64,000 nucleotides of DNA from Rhodopila globiformis (lineage in GTDB: Bacteria > Pseudomonadota > Alphaproteobacteria > Acetobacterales > Acetobacteraceae). The DNA lies in assembly GCF_002937115.1 (NCBI RefSeq), contig NZ_NHRY01000236.1, forward strand, positions 17,418-81,417, written 5' to 3'. A program made the translations under genes and the position numbers. How positions within the stretch are numbered: position 1 is the first letter of the stretch; the number at the start of each line of letters is the position of its first letter. Below the pieces are notes generated by a model. The model ran no database searches, was not told where the DNA came from, and saw nothing but the letters and a program-made list of their open reading frames with translations. Shown here piece by piece: positions 44,268-52,436 of the stretch.

Positions 44268-45589
44268 CCCGCGTCCGTTTCGCGCCTTCCCCGGCCGGGC
44301 TGCTGTTCCTCAGTGGCGCCCGGGTCGCCCTGGCGAACCATCTGTTCGCGCGCCGCAGGAACGGCCGGATGCTGCTCCGGCTGGACGACCTGGATGAGGA
44401 GCGGCGCTCCCAGGGGCAGGCCGACGCCATCATGCAGGACCTTCGCTGGCTCGGCGTCAGCTGGGACGACTGCATCCGCCAGTCTGACCGGTTGCCGCTG
44501 TACCAGGATGCGATCGAGCGGCTGAAGCGCGACGGTCTGCTGTACCCCTGCTTCGAAACCGGGGAAGAACTGAAGGCGAAGCTGGAATTCCGCCGCAAGC
44601 GCGGCCAGCCTCTGGTCTATGACCGCGCCATGCTGCGGCTGACCGACAAGCAGCGCCGGGACGCCGAAGCCGGCGGCAAGCGCCCGCACTGGCGCTTCCG
44701 GCTGCCGGACCGGATGCTGGAATGGCACGATTTGGTGCTCGGGCGGCGGCATGCGACGCTGGCCGCGGTCTCCGACCCGGTCGTGGCGCAGGCGGACGGG
44801 CTGCCGGCGCCGATCCTCGCCAGCGTGGTCGATGATATCGACAGCAAGACGACCCACGTCATCCGCGGCGAGGACAGTGCCGGCAACACCGCCGCGCAGA
44901 TCGCGCTGTTCGAGGCCCTGATGGGCATTGAGCCCGCGATCCGGTTCGCCCATCTGCCGGCGCTGACGGATAGCGAAGGGACGCCGGGCGGCCGCCATTT
45001 CGGCAGCCTGTCCCTGCGCAGCCTGCGCAACGACGGCGTCGAGCCACGCGCGATCGCTGCCTGCCTTGCCGGCGTCACCGCAGTGGACGCCCCCCCGCCG
45101 TCGCTGGAAGACCTGGCGGCCGGGTTCGAGCTGTCGGCCATGGCGCAGGCGAAGTTCGACATGGCCCGCCTGCTCGGGGCCAATCGCGCCATCCTGCGCA
45201 CGCTCGATTTCGCCGCCGTGGCCGATCGGCTGCCGGGCGGGGCGACCGAGGCGTTCTGGTTGGCGGTGCGGGGCGAGCTCGATCTCCTGAAGGAGGCCCG
45301 CGGCTGGTGGGATGTGGTGGCCGGATCGATCGTGCCGCCGATTATGGAGGACGACCGGGACGTGCTGGTCGCCGCCTGCGAGACGCTGCCGCCGGAACCC
45401 TGGGACACCACGGTCTGGTCGCGCTGGATCGCCGCGCTGGAGCGGGCGACCGGACGAACGGTCGAAGCGCTGCTGACGCCGTTGCGCCTGGCCCTGACCG
45501 GCGAGGAGACCGGACCGGACCTCGCCAGCCTGTTGCCGCTGATCGGCCGCGCCCTGGCCGCCAGCCGCCTGGGCTTCGCCGCCGCCTGA
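44264..45589 (+). CDS. GluRS-like protein with degenerate catalytic motifs
   Basis: 441 residues, clearly derived from bacterial glutamyl-tRNA synthetase: VRFAPSP opener, FLFARRRNGRMLLRLDDLDEE-like block, RQSDRL, and PHWRFRLPD. The class I signatures are altered. HIGH-like L-H-I/V-G-N is LFLSG (residues 14-18), with the His replaced by Phe15. The KMSKS loop (usually LSKR) is TPGGR (230-234). RGEDH is RGEDS (201-205). Aminoacylation is therefore doubtful. It could bind tRNA or glutamate without activating it, or work with the coupled upstream protein. A canonical gltX must exist elsewhere in the genome. Confidence 0.8.
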   Translation: MTRVRFAPSPAGLLFLSGARVALANHLFARRRNGRMLLRLDDLDEERRSQGQADAIMQDLRWLGVSWDDCIRQSDRLPLYQDAIERLKRDGLLYPCFETGEELKAKLEFRRKRGQPLVYDRAMLRLTDKQRRDAEAGGKRPHWRFRLPDRMLEWHDLVLGRRHATLAAVSDPVVAQADGLPAPILASVVDDIDSKTTHVIRGEDSAGNTAAQIALFEALMGIEPAIRFAHLPALTDSEGTPGGRHFGSLSLRSLRNDGVEPRAIAACLAGVTAVDAPPPSLEDLAAGFELSAMAQAKFDMARLLGANRAILRTLDFAAVADRLPGGATEAFWLAVRGELDLLKEARGWWDVVAGSIVPPIMEDDRDVLVAACETLPPEPWDTTVWSRWIAALERATGRTVEALLTPLRLALTGEETGPDLASLLPLIGRALAASRLGFAAA

Positions 45590-45643
45590 CAGGCGCCGGA
45601 GCAGGCCGCGGGCCTCCCCCATCGTCGCGGCCCGACATGCCCA

Positions 45644-45790
45644 CATAGGCGCTGCAGCAGGGTAAGTTGAGGCATGCCGATGGCGCGCCTTCATCGTCAT
45701 GGCGGCCGAAGGGCCGCCATCCACGCCTTTGGCTGTTGCCACCCCGCCACGCGTGGATGGCAGGCCGAAGCCTGTGCCCAAGCTTGTTCC
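45644..45790. repeat. Degenerate MITE-like element M fragment
   Basis: A CATAGGCGCT end (45644-45653) and the internal CGTCATGGCGGCC / CCACGCC ... GCGTGGATGG core (from 45695) resemble elements at 476 and 42954, but the right end is lost. It occupies much of the gap 45590-45975. The remainder shows the operator described separately and nothing else. Confidence 0.5.
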
Positions 45791-45943
45791 GGATAGCTGG
45801 TGTGACGTCACGTCAACGACCGTGCCTCGTATCTCGTAACGCGCCGTTCGGCTCGGGTATGGTGGCTCCGGAAACGACCGATTGATGGTCGGCCTGCCGT
45901 CCCCGGACATGACCACGCTTGACGTCGGCACCTGCCCCGCGAT

Positions 45944-45965
45944 ATATGACCACACGTGGTCATAT
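45944..45965. promoter_or_regulatory. Palindromic operator of the Phd-PIN pair
   Basis: ATATGACCAC and its exact complement GTGGTCATAT flank a central AC, giving a 22-bp palindrome that ends 10 bp before the antitoxin ATG at 45976. In Phd/YefM systems the antitoxin, alone or with toxin, binds such a palindrome over its own promoter. Confidence 0.7.
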
Positions 45966-45975
45966 TGGGCTGATC

Positions 45976-46215
45976 ATGCGGGAAATGCAGCTTCGTGAAG
46001 CCAAGGCGGCGTTTTCATCGGTAGTCGATAACGCGGCCAGTGGGCACGAAACCGTGGTCACGAAACATGGTTCGCCGGTTGCCGTGGTGCTTGGGTATGA
46101 GCAATGGCGCACCCTGAAAGGGGCAAAGCCTTCCTTCGCATCGCTGCTGCTGTCGTTCCCCGATGTCGGCGAAATCGAGCGCGACCAGACGCCGCCGCGC
46201 GATCTCGGCTTATGA
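45976..46215 (+). CDS. Phd/YefM-family antitoxin
   Basis: 79 residues. The N-terminal DNA-binding fold is clear: MQLREAKAAFSSVVDNAASGHETVVTKHGSPVAVVLGYEQWRTL. The C-terminal part (PSFASLLLSFPDVGEIERDQTPPRDLGL) resembles toxin-binding tails that pair with PIN toxins. A start at 45985 is possible. The stop overlaps the toxin ATG (ATGA). Confidence 0.88.
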   Translation: MREMQLREAKAAFSSVVDNAASGHETVVTKHGSPVAVVLGYEQWRTLKGAKPSFASLLLSFPDVGEIERDQTPPRDLGL

Positions 46216-46676
46216 GCCGAGGATACCTGCTCGATACCAACGTCCTGTCAGCGACGGCACCGGACCGCCGGGCCATGCCTGAACCGGCAAAGGGTCGCGC
46301 TCGGCGCTGGATCGAAGACCACGCGGAGCATCTATGGTTGCCAATGGTGGCGATTGGCGAGATTGCCGCCGGGATCGGCAAGCGGGAGGGCGCAGGCGCC
46401 ACACGGCATGCTGCTGAACTCGCCGAATGGCTTTCTCGGGTCCTGGCATTTTACCCCGAACGCATCATGCCCTTTGGCCTCCAGGAGGCCCTGCGGCTTC
46501 GTCAGCTTGCGCGTGCGGCCTGTAACAGCGGCGTCGAGATCGGCATTGCAGACATGATGGTGGCGAGCACTGCCATCAGCGCCGGCCTTGTCGTTGCGAC
46601 ACGAAATGAAAAGCATTTTGCAGCGATGGGTGTTGCTCGGGTTGACCCGTTCGCGTGGGAAGGGTCTGCGGCCTGA
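46212..46676 (+). CDS. PIN-domain (VapC-like) toxin ribonuclease
   Basis: 154 residues. PIN-domain acidic residues are present: Asp8 in LLDTNVLS, Glu50 in AIGEI, Asp114 in IADMMVAS, and the C-terminal VVATRNEKHF. It should cleave RNA with Mg2+ when not bound by its antitoxin. Coupling to a Phd-type rather than VapB-type antitoxin is a known but less common pairing. Length is somewhat above typical VapC (about 130-140). Confidence 0.88.
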   Translation: MSRGYLLDTNVLSATAPDRRAMPEPAKGRARRWIEDHAEHLWLPMVAIGEIAAGIGKREGAGATRHAAELAEWLSRVLAFYPERIMPFGLQEALRLRQLARAACNSGVEIGIADMMVASTAISAGLVVATRNEKHFAAMGVARVDPFAWEGSAA

Positions 46677-46694
46677 CCAGGCTTTCCCGCCGTC

Positions 46695-46895
46695 ATGGAG
46701 CAGCGTCCACCCGTAACGCACCAACGGGCGGGCATCCCCGAGGTGTGGCTGGTCGACCTGGAGCATCGGCGGGTGACCGTTTATCGGGAGCCGTCGCCAG
46801 GCGGCTATCTGTCGGAGGCGAAGGTCGGTCTGGAGGGGCTCCTGACCTCGCTGGCGTTTCCTGATGCCAGCATCCCGGTGGCGCGGCTTATCTGA
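46695..46895 (+). pseudogene. C-terminal fragment of a Uma2-family endonuclease
   Basis: A 66-codon frame reads HQRAGIPEVWLVDLEHRRV and VYREPSPGGYLSE, which match the second half of Uma2/DUF820 proteins (restriction-endonuclease-like fold). The N-terminal half with the first catalytic acid is missing, and no longer frame extends it. It follows the toxin gene by 19 bp. Probably a remnant in a mobile region. Confidence 0.6.
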
Positions 46896-46957
46896 AAGCC
46901 GGAGGCTACAGCAGACCGCAGGTAGGTTGGGACGAGGCGGCCGCGCGCGCTGCCCAC

Positions 46958-47102
46958 CGTCATGGCCAGGTGTGTCCCCATGGGCGCTAACCTTAGGGGG
47001 AACAGGGCATGGTCGTCGCCCTATCGTCATGGCCGGGCGTGTCCCGGCCATCCACCCCCAGCCGTCGCAGCGCAGATGGCCGGGACACGCCCGACCATGA
47101 CG
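46958..47102. repeat. Half-site with truncated element M, then full palindrome P
   Basis: 46958-46978 is a palindrome arm (CGTCATGGCC plus AGGTGTGTCCC). It is directly followed by the left end of element M (CATGGGCGCTAACCTTAG from 46979), which is cut off within about 20-45 bp. A complete palindrome copy lies at 47025-47102, followed to 47158 by the module also found inverted at 16798-16850. This accounts for the gap 46896-47190. Confidence 0.75.
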
Positions 47103-47190
47103 GTGGTGCAACGGACCGGGCGCCAAATCCTTCCCCAGCCGCCGCCGTATCCTGATAGCCATGGGGACAGGCCCGGACGGTAGCGGACGA

Positions 47191-48201
47191 TCAGCCCGGC
47201 ACGCCCTTGCTGGTCGAGTACTCGAAATGCAGCGCCTGGTCGGGATGCACCACCGGGAAGATCGCGTGCGCCGCCATCGCCGCCTCGCTGAAGCCTTGCA
47301 GGATCAGCTTCAGCTTGCCGGGATAGGTCGCCACGTCGCCGATGGCGAACACGCCCGGCAGGCTGGTCCGGCAGGTCGCCGGATCGACCGTGACATGATG
47401 CTTCTCGCTCTGCAGGCCCCACGCGGCGATCGGCCCCAGGTCCATCGATAGGCCGAAGAACGGCAGCAGCACGTCGGCCGGGATCGATTTCACCTCGCCC
47501 TCCAGCGTCGCCACCTCCACCGCCGACAGCACGCCATCGGCGCCGGCAAGGCGGTGAAGCTGGTAGGGGATCACCATCTCGATCGCGCCGCTGCTCGCCG
47601 CCTCATCCAGTTGCGCGGCGCTTTCCGGCGCGGCGCGGAACCTGGCGCGCCGGTGCACGATCGACACCGAGGCGATGTCCTTCAGCGCCAGCGCCCAGTC
47701 CACGGCCGAGTCACCGCCACCGGCGATCACCACCCGCTTGCCGCGCAGGTCCTCGCGCCGGCGGACGTAGTACTGTACCGCGCCGCTGGCCTCGTAGGCC
47801 TCCAGCCCGTCCAGCGGCGGACGGTTCGGGCCGAACGCGCCGGCGCCGGCGGCAACCAGGACGGCCTTGGCGTGGATGACGTCGCCCCGGTCGGTGGTCA
47901 GGGTGAAGGCACCGGCCTTACCGCTGAGGCCGTTGACCTGCCGCCCGAGCAGGCGGGGCGCGGCGAACGGCTGGATCTGCTCCTCCAGTTGGGTTATCAG
48001 CGCGCCGGCCTCGATCGCCGGATGCGCCGGGATGTCGTAGATCGGCTTTTCCGGATAGAGCGCGGTGCACTGGCCGCCGACTTCCGGCAAGGCGTCGATC
48101 AGCACGCTGGACAGTTTGAGCATGCCAAGCTCGAAAACGGCGAACAGGCCGACCGGGCCGGCCCCGACGATCGCCACGTCGGTTGCGATGTGCTGTGTCA
48201 T
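47191..48201 (-). CDS. Ferredoxin-NADP reductase, thioredoxin-reductase-like type
   Basis: 336 residues with two dinucleotide-binding domains: FAD loop GAGPVGLFAVFELG at the N-terminus and NADPH loop VVIAGGGDSAVDWAL in the middle. There is no CxxC redox pair, separating it from thioredoxin reductase. GQCTALYPEKPIYDIPA is a signature of the TrxR-like FNR group. The C-terminal VFAIGDVATYPGKLKLILQGFSEAAMAAH matches this family. It transfers electrons between NADP(H) and ferredoxin or flavodoxin. It is divergent from the glycosyltransferase operon. Confidence 0.9.
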   Translation of the reverse strand: MTQHIATDVAIVGAGPVGLFAVFELGMLKLSSVLIDALPEVGGQCTALYPEKPIYDIPAHPAIEAGALITQLEEQIQPFAAPRLLGRQVNGLSGKAGAFTLTTDRGDVIHAKAVLVAAGAGAFGPNRPPLDGLEAYEASGAVQYYVRRREDLRGKRVVIAGGGDSAVDWALALKDIASVSIVHRRARFRAAPESAAQLDEAASSGAIEMVIPYQLHRLAGADGVLSAVEVATLEGEVKSIPADVLLPFFGLSMDLGPIAAWGLQSEKHHVTVDPATCRTSLPGVFAIGDVATYPGKLKLILQGFSEAAMAAHAIFPVVHPDQALHFEYSTSKGVPG

Positions 48202-48322
48202 GCGCGCCGTATACGTCGCTTTTTCATCAGAGCAAGCCGGATAACACCTGGGTGAGCCATGGTCGTGGGCTCAACCGGTCCTCGCTTTCGCGGTTCATAG
48301 CCAGAACAAGCCGGGAAGCCGC

Positions 48323-49447
48323 ATGCCAGACCAGACCGCGGAATCGCCTGATTCCGTGCATCAGGATACTCGTCCGGCGGTCGTCGCCGTCCCGGCCAGG
48401 AACGAAGCCGAGCGTATCGGCGCCTGCCTGACGGCCCTGCGCGACCAGCAGCGCCGTCCGGACGCCGTGATCCTGCTGCTGAACAACTGCACCGACGACA
48501 CCGAGGCCATTGCCCGCGCCCTTTCGCCCGGGCTCGGGTTCGACCTGCGCATCGTCAGCCGGGACCTGCCGCCCGGGAAGGCCAATGCCGGCTGCGCGCG
48601 GCGAGATGCGATGCGGCTGGCAGCCGATGTGGCCGGTCCGCGCGGCGCGCTGCTGACCACCGATGCGGATGCGGTTGTGCCGCCCGGCTGGGTCCGGCGC
48701 AACCTTGCCGCGCTGGATCGGGGCGCCGACGTCGTCTGCGGGCGGGCCGAGCTCGATCCGGCCGAGGCGGCGCTGATCCCACCACGCCTGCACGCCGACG
48801 ATGCGCTGGAGGGCCGGCTGATCGGCCTGCTGGACGACCTGGCCTGGCTGCTGGACCCCGAGCCGCATGATCCGCCACCGCGCCATGCCTCGGCATCCGG
48901 CGCCAGCCTGGCCGTCTCGGCTGCGGCGTATCACCGCGTCGACGGCATTCCGGCCATACAAGCCGGGGAGGACCGGGCGTTCGTCGCCGCGCTGTGGCGG
49001 ATGGATGCCCGCGTGCGGCATGATCCCGGGATCACGGTGACGGTGTCCGGTCGCATCGAGGGGCGCGCGCCGGGCGGGATGGCGGATGCGATCCGCCGCC
49101 GGATGGAACGGCAGGACGAATTCACCGACGACCAAGCCGAACCCGCCGCCGCGGCGTTCCTGCGCTACAGCCTGCGGGCCGCGGCGCGCCGGGCCTGGAC
49201 GGCGCGACGCCTCGACCTGGTGCTGGCCGATGACCTGGAGATTCCTGCCGGTGTGCTGGCCGAGGCGCTGCACCGCCCTTTTTTCGGTTCCGCCTGGACG
49301 GCGCTGGAGCGGGCCAGCCCGCGCCTGACCCGGCGCCGCGTCCGGTTTGGCGACCTGCGGCAAGAGGTCGCGCAGGCCGAGGCGATCGTGCGACGGCTGG
49401 CAGCCACACCGCAACCGGCATTGGCCGGATCGCTGGCGGCGGATTAG
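48323..49447 (+). CDS. Family 2 glycosyltransferase
   Basis: 374 residues. GT2 fold: VVAVPARNEAERIGACLTAL at the start, NNCTDDTEAIARAL, and the DXD-like TTDADAVVPPGW. The second half (GEDRAFVAALWRMDARVRHDPGI) carries the acidic loop of many GT2 enzymes. No transmembrane helices, unlike NodC or cellulose synthase, so it is probably cytoplasmic. It opens a cluster: the next gene starts 64 bp later and the following two overlap by 4 bp each. Confidence 0.85.
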   Translation: MPDQTAESPDSVHQDTRPAVVAVPARNEAERIGACLTALRDQQRRPDAVILLLNNCTDDTEAIARALSPGLGFDLRIVSRDLPPGKANAGCARRDAMRLAADVAGPRGALLTTDADAVVPPGWVRRNLAALDRGADVVCGRAELDPAEAALIPPRLHADDALEGRLIGLLDDLAWLLDPEPHDPPPRHASASGASLAVSAAAYHRVDGIPAIQAGEDRAFVAALWRMDARVRHDPGITVTVSGRIEGRAPGGMADAIRRRMERQDEFTDDQAEPAAAAFLRYSLRAAARRAWTARRLDLVLADDLEIPAGVLAEALHRPFFGSAWTALERASPRLTRRRVRFGDLRQEVAQAEAIVRRLAATPQPALAGSLAAD

Positions 49448-49511
49448 CCATGATCGGCTGTACCATTCCACGGCACGGCCGCGATCCCGTGCCACGCGAC
49501 AGGAGGCAGCC

Positions 49512-50615
49512 GTGCCCCTAGACCAGTCATCGCTGCTTCACGAAGCCGCCGCCCTAGTGCCCTGGATGCAGGAGCGGGCCGGGCAACTGGACCGGGACGC
49601 CGCGTTCCCGGACCAGGAGATCGAGCGCCTGCGGCACCTCGGCGCGCTGACGATGCCGCTGCCGGTGCAGGGCCGTGAACGCAACGACGCCCTGGCCGAC
49701 GGGCTGGCCTCGCTGCTGATCCTGGTTGGCCAGGGCAATCTCTCCGTCGGGCGCGTGCTGGAGGCGCACATCAACACCATGCACCTCGTCGCCCGCTACG
49801 GGACCGAGGCGCAGCAGCGGGATACGGAAGCGGCGGCGCGGGACGGCTGCCTGTTCGGCTTGTGGGTGACTGATCCGCCGGCGGGCGGCCTGCGCATGCA
49901 GCGAGCGGGCGACCGAATCCGGTTGCACGGCGGCAAGCAGTTCTGCTCCAGCGCCGGGCATGCCGGCGGCGCGCTGGTGACCGCGGCGGACGAGGCGGCC
50001 GGCACGCGGATGCTGGTGCTGCGCCTGGGCATCGGCGAAACCGTCAGCCCGCTGCCCGCGCCGCTGCAGGGCATGCGCGCTTCGACCACTGGTGCGGTGG
50101 ACTTCACCGGCTGCGATGTCCCGGCCGGTGCAATCCTCGGCGAACTGGGCGACTACCTGCGGGAGCCGGATTTCTCGGCTGGCGCCTGGCGTGGTTCGGC
50201 CGTGGCGCTGGGCGGGCTGATCGCCCTGCTGGACGTCGCCGTGGCGCAGTTGCGGGAGTCCGGGCGGCTCGACAGTCCGCACGGCCAGGCGCGCATCGGC
50301 CAAGCGATGATCGCGCGCGAAACCAGCCGGCTGTGGGTCCGCGCCGCCGCACGGGCGGCCGAGGACCTCGCGGCCGATACGGCGCAGCGCGTCGCCACCG
50401 TCGGCCTGGGGCGGATCGCGGTGGAAACCGCCTGCCTCGATGCCATGCGGCTGGTGCAGCGTTCGCTGGGCCTGTCGGCGTTCCGGCAGGGCACCGCGGT
50501 GGAGCGGATCTGCCGCGACCTGTCCACCTACCTGCGGCAGCCCGCGCCCGACGAGGTGCTGACCGGATCGGCAAGCTGGTTCACCGCCAACCCCGAGGCA
50601 ACGGTGACGGCATGA
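49512..50615 (+). CDS. Acyl-CoA dehydrogenase-like flavoprotein
   Basis: 367 residues, acyl-CoA dehydrogenase fold but divergent: FPDQEIERLRHLGALTMPLP, GQGNLSVGRVLEAHINTMHLV, LFGLWVTDPPAGGLRMQRAG and RASTTGAVDFTGCDVPAGAILG. The usual catalytic Glu region is not evident. A GTG start at 49512 is chosen because AGGAGG (49501-49506) lies ideally upstream. The ATG of the deacetylase overlaps its stop. Flavin-dependent members of this class can be desaturases, dehydrogenases or monooxygenase-like; the substrate here is unknown. Confidence 0.8.
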   Translation: MPLDQSSLLHEAAALVPWMQERAGQLDRDAAFPDQEIERLRHLGALTMPLPVQGRERNDALADGLASLLILVGQGNLSVGRVLEAHINTMHLVARYGTEAQQRDTEAAARDGCLFGLWVTDPPAGGLRMQRAGDRIRLHGGKQFCSSAGHAGGALVTAADEAAGTRMLVLRLGIGETVSPLPAPLQGMRASTTGAVDFTGCDVPAGAILGELGDYLREPDFSAGAWRGSAVALGGLIALLDVAVAQLRESGRLDSPHGQARIGQAMIARETSRLWVRAAARAAEDLAADTAQRVATVGLGRIAVETACLDAMRLVQRSLGLSAFRQGTAVERICRDLSTYLRQPAPDEVLTGSASWFTANPEATVTA

Positions 50616-51349
50616 GCACGGCGGCGGACTTCCACGCGTGCTGGCGGGTCCTGCCAGTCAGCAACCTGGACACGATCATCGGCAACGGCACCTGCCTGGT
50701 GCTGGCGCCGCATCCGGACGACGAAAGCCTGGGGTGCGGCGGCCTGATCGCCGCCTGCGTCGCCGCCGACCGGGCGCCGCTGGTGGCGTTCCTGACGGAC
50801 GGCGCCGGGTCGCATGCCGGCTCCCGCGCGTATCCACCGGCGCGGCTGCGGACGGTGCGGGCGCAGGAGGCGCGGGAGGCCGCGGCGGCGCTGGGCCTGC
50901 CGGCGCACCGTCTGGTGTTCCTGGAGCAGCCGGACACCGCGGCGCCACACCATGGTCCGGCGTTCGATGCGGTGGTGGCGAAGCTGCTGACGCTGGTGCG
51001 GCAGGAGGCGGCCTGCACGGCGATCGTCGCGCCGTGGCGGCATGATCCGCACTGCGACCACGAAGCCGCGGCCATCGTGGCGGCGGCGGTGGCCGGGACG
51101 GTGGGGATACGCTCGGTGGCCTATCCAGTCTGGGGCTGGACGCTGCCGGCCGATACTGCCCTCCCCGAGGCGCCGGGCGCGGGCTGGCGGCTGGACGTCG
51201 CGGCGTTCCTGGCTGCCAAGCGCCGCGCGATCCAGGCGCACCGGTCGCAGTTCGGCGGGCTGATCACCGATGATCCGAACGCCTTCAGCCTGCCGGCCGA
51301 TCTGCTGTCGATCTTCGACAGCCCGTGCGAGACGTTCCTCGCGGCATGA
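50612..51349 (+). CDS. PIG-L family deacetylase
   Basis: 245 residues. Zinc-dependent N-deacetylase of N-acetylglucosamine-containing substrates. The metal motif is APHPDDESLGCGG with the HPDD His-Asp-Asp, and the third ligand lies in HDPHCDHEAAA. It overlaps both neighbours by 4 bp. PIG-L enzymes act in GPI, mycothiol, bacillithiol and antibiotic pathways; here the glycosyltransferase and methyltransferase neighbours point to a glycoconjugate. Confidence 0.88.
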   Translation: MSTAADFHACWRVLPVSNLDTIIGNGTCLVLAPHPDDESLGCGGLIAACVAADRAPLVAFLTDGAGSHAGSRAYPPARLRTVRAQEAREAAAALGLPAHRLVFLEQPDTAAPHHGPAFDAVVAKLLTLVRQEAACTAIVAPWRHDPHCDHEAAAIVAAAVAGTVGIRSVAYPVWGWTLPADTALPEAPGAGWRLDVAAFLAAKRRAIQAHRSQFGGLITDDPNAFSLPADLLSIFDSPCETFLAA

Positions 51350-51921
51350 CCCGGTCCCGCTCCGCCGCGCATTTCCAGCGGCTTTACGACGCCAGCCCGG
51401 ACCCGTGGGGGTTTGCCGGCAATGCCTATGAACAGGCGAAATACCGGCAGACCCTGGAAGCGCTGGACGGCCGCCGCTTCGCCTCGGGCCTGGAGATCGG
51501 CTGTTCCATCGGCGTGCTGACCCGGATGCTGGCGCCGCGCTGCGAGGCGCTGCTGGGGATCGACCTGGTCGAGCAGCCGCTGGCAGCGGCCCGGGCGCGG
51601 TGCGCGGATCAGCCGTGGGTGCGGTTCCGGCGCATGCGGGTGCCGGGGGCGTGGCCGGTGGGGCGGTTCGACCTGATCGTGCTGTCGGAGGTGCTGTATT
51701 TCCTCGCCCCGGCGGACATCGACCGCACCGCCGGGCTTGTGTGCGGCAGCCTGGTGCCGGGGGTGTGCGTAATCCTGGTCAACTGGCTGGGGCAGTCCGA
51801 CGACCCATGCACCGGCGACGAGGCGGCGGACCGGTTCATCGCCGCGACGGCCGGTCCGCTGCGAGTAGCGCGGCAGGTTCGGGAGCCCGGCTACCGGCTG
51901 GACCTGCTGCAGGCCGATTGA
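51346..51921 (+). CDS. NodS-like SAM-dependent methyltransferase
   Basis: 191 residues. Opening HFQRLYDASPDPWGFAGNAYEQAKYRQTLEAL is the hallmark of the NodS-type group (N-methyltransferases acting on de-N-acetylated sugars in Nod-factor synthesis). Motif I is GLEIGCSIGVLTRMLA and the acidic motif FDLIVLSEVLYFL. The start overlaps the PIG-L stop, so deacetylation and methylation are co-translated, matching NodB-then-NodS logic. Whether it methylates a free amine here is inference. Confidence 0.82.
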   Translation: MTRSRSAAHFQRLYDASPDPWGFAGNAYEQAKYRQTLEALDGRRFASGLEIGCSIGVLTRMLAPRCEALLGIDLVEQPLAAARARCADQPWVRFRRMRVPGAWPVGRFDLIVLSEVLYFLAPADIDRTAGLVCGSLVPGVCVILVNWLGQSDDPCTGDEAADRFIAATAGPLRVARQVREPGYRLDLLQAD

Positions 51922-52094
51922 TGAGCCCGGCCGAAGGAGAGCCACGACGACAGGCGGAAGGCCGGATGCGGAACGGCCTGCGGGTCGAACAGCGCATCAT
52001 ACGGCGGTTCAGACCAATGACCTATGTCATGTTGCGTTGCTCGTGGGAGGTTCCTGCCGGCCTGCGTGATCGGGCCGGGCTCTCGGAACACCCT

Positions 52095-52244
52095 ATCTGT
52101 GTGCATCTGCGTTCATCTGTGGCTCCCCTTATTCCGTAGGAAGCACAAACGCGCTGCATCCCAGCCTGAGCGTCAACGATCGGTCCGTGCCGCGCTGAGG
52201 ATGCGCGGTTTTGGAACCACAGATGAACACAGATGCACACAGAT
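52095..52244. repeat. 28-bp inverted repeat, GxxExxY-leader type, without the gene
   Basis: Arms 52095-52122 and 52217-52244 are complementary at 27 of 28 positions (for example GTTCATCTGTGG against CCACAGATGAAC) and are 94 bp apart. This ACAGATGAACACAGAT motif is related to the arms around the GxxExxY gene at 24857. No GxxExxY coding sequence is present. The gap 51922-52436 holds this repeat and no convincing gene; a 72-codon frame at 51921-52139 runs into the repeat and is not supported. Confidence 0.7.
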
Positions 52245-52436
52245 GACCGCGGTGCGGGCCGGCAGCCGTCGTGCCACGCCGCCTGTTCCACCAAGGCAGA
52301 TCGCGGTTTGCTGCGGCGCTGACGCTCCGCAACAAGCCCGTTCGCGCGCCCTGGTTGAAGCCCCGAAGCCTCGCCATTCGCTCGGGCGGCATAAAGCGGT
52401 ATGATCCGCGCCAGGAGCGTTTCCAGGGTTGTGAGC

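Noticed and set aside
48323..51921. True nodulation (nod) gene cluster
   Set aside because: There is no NodA acyltransferase, no NodC-type chitin synthase with membrane helices, and the deacetylase is PIG-L rather than NodB; only the reaction logic is similar.
51921..52139. 72-codon frame starting at the NodS-like stop (TGATG)
   Set aside because: Its C-terminal third is translated from the inverted repeat, composition is Arg-rich, and it matches no family.
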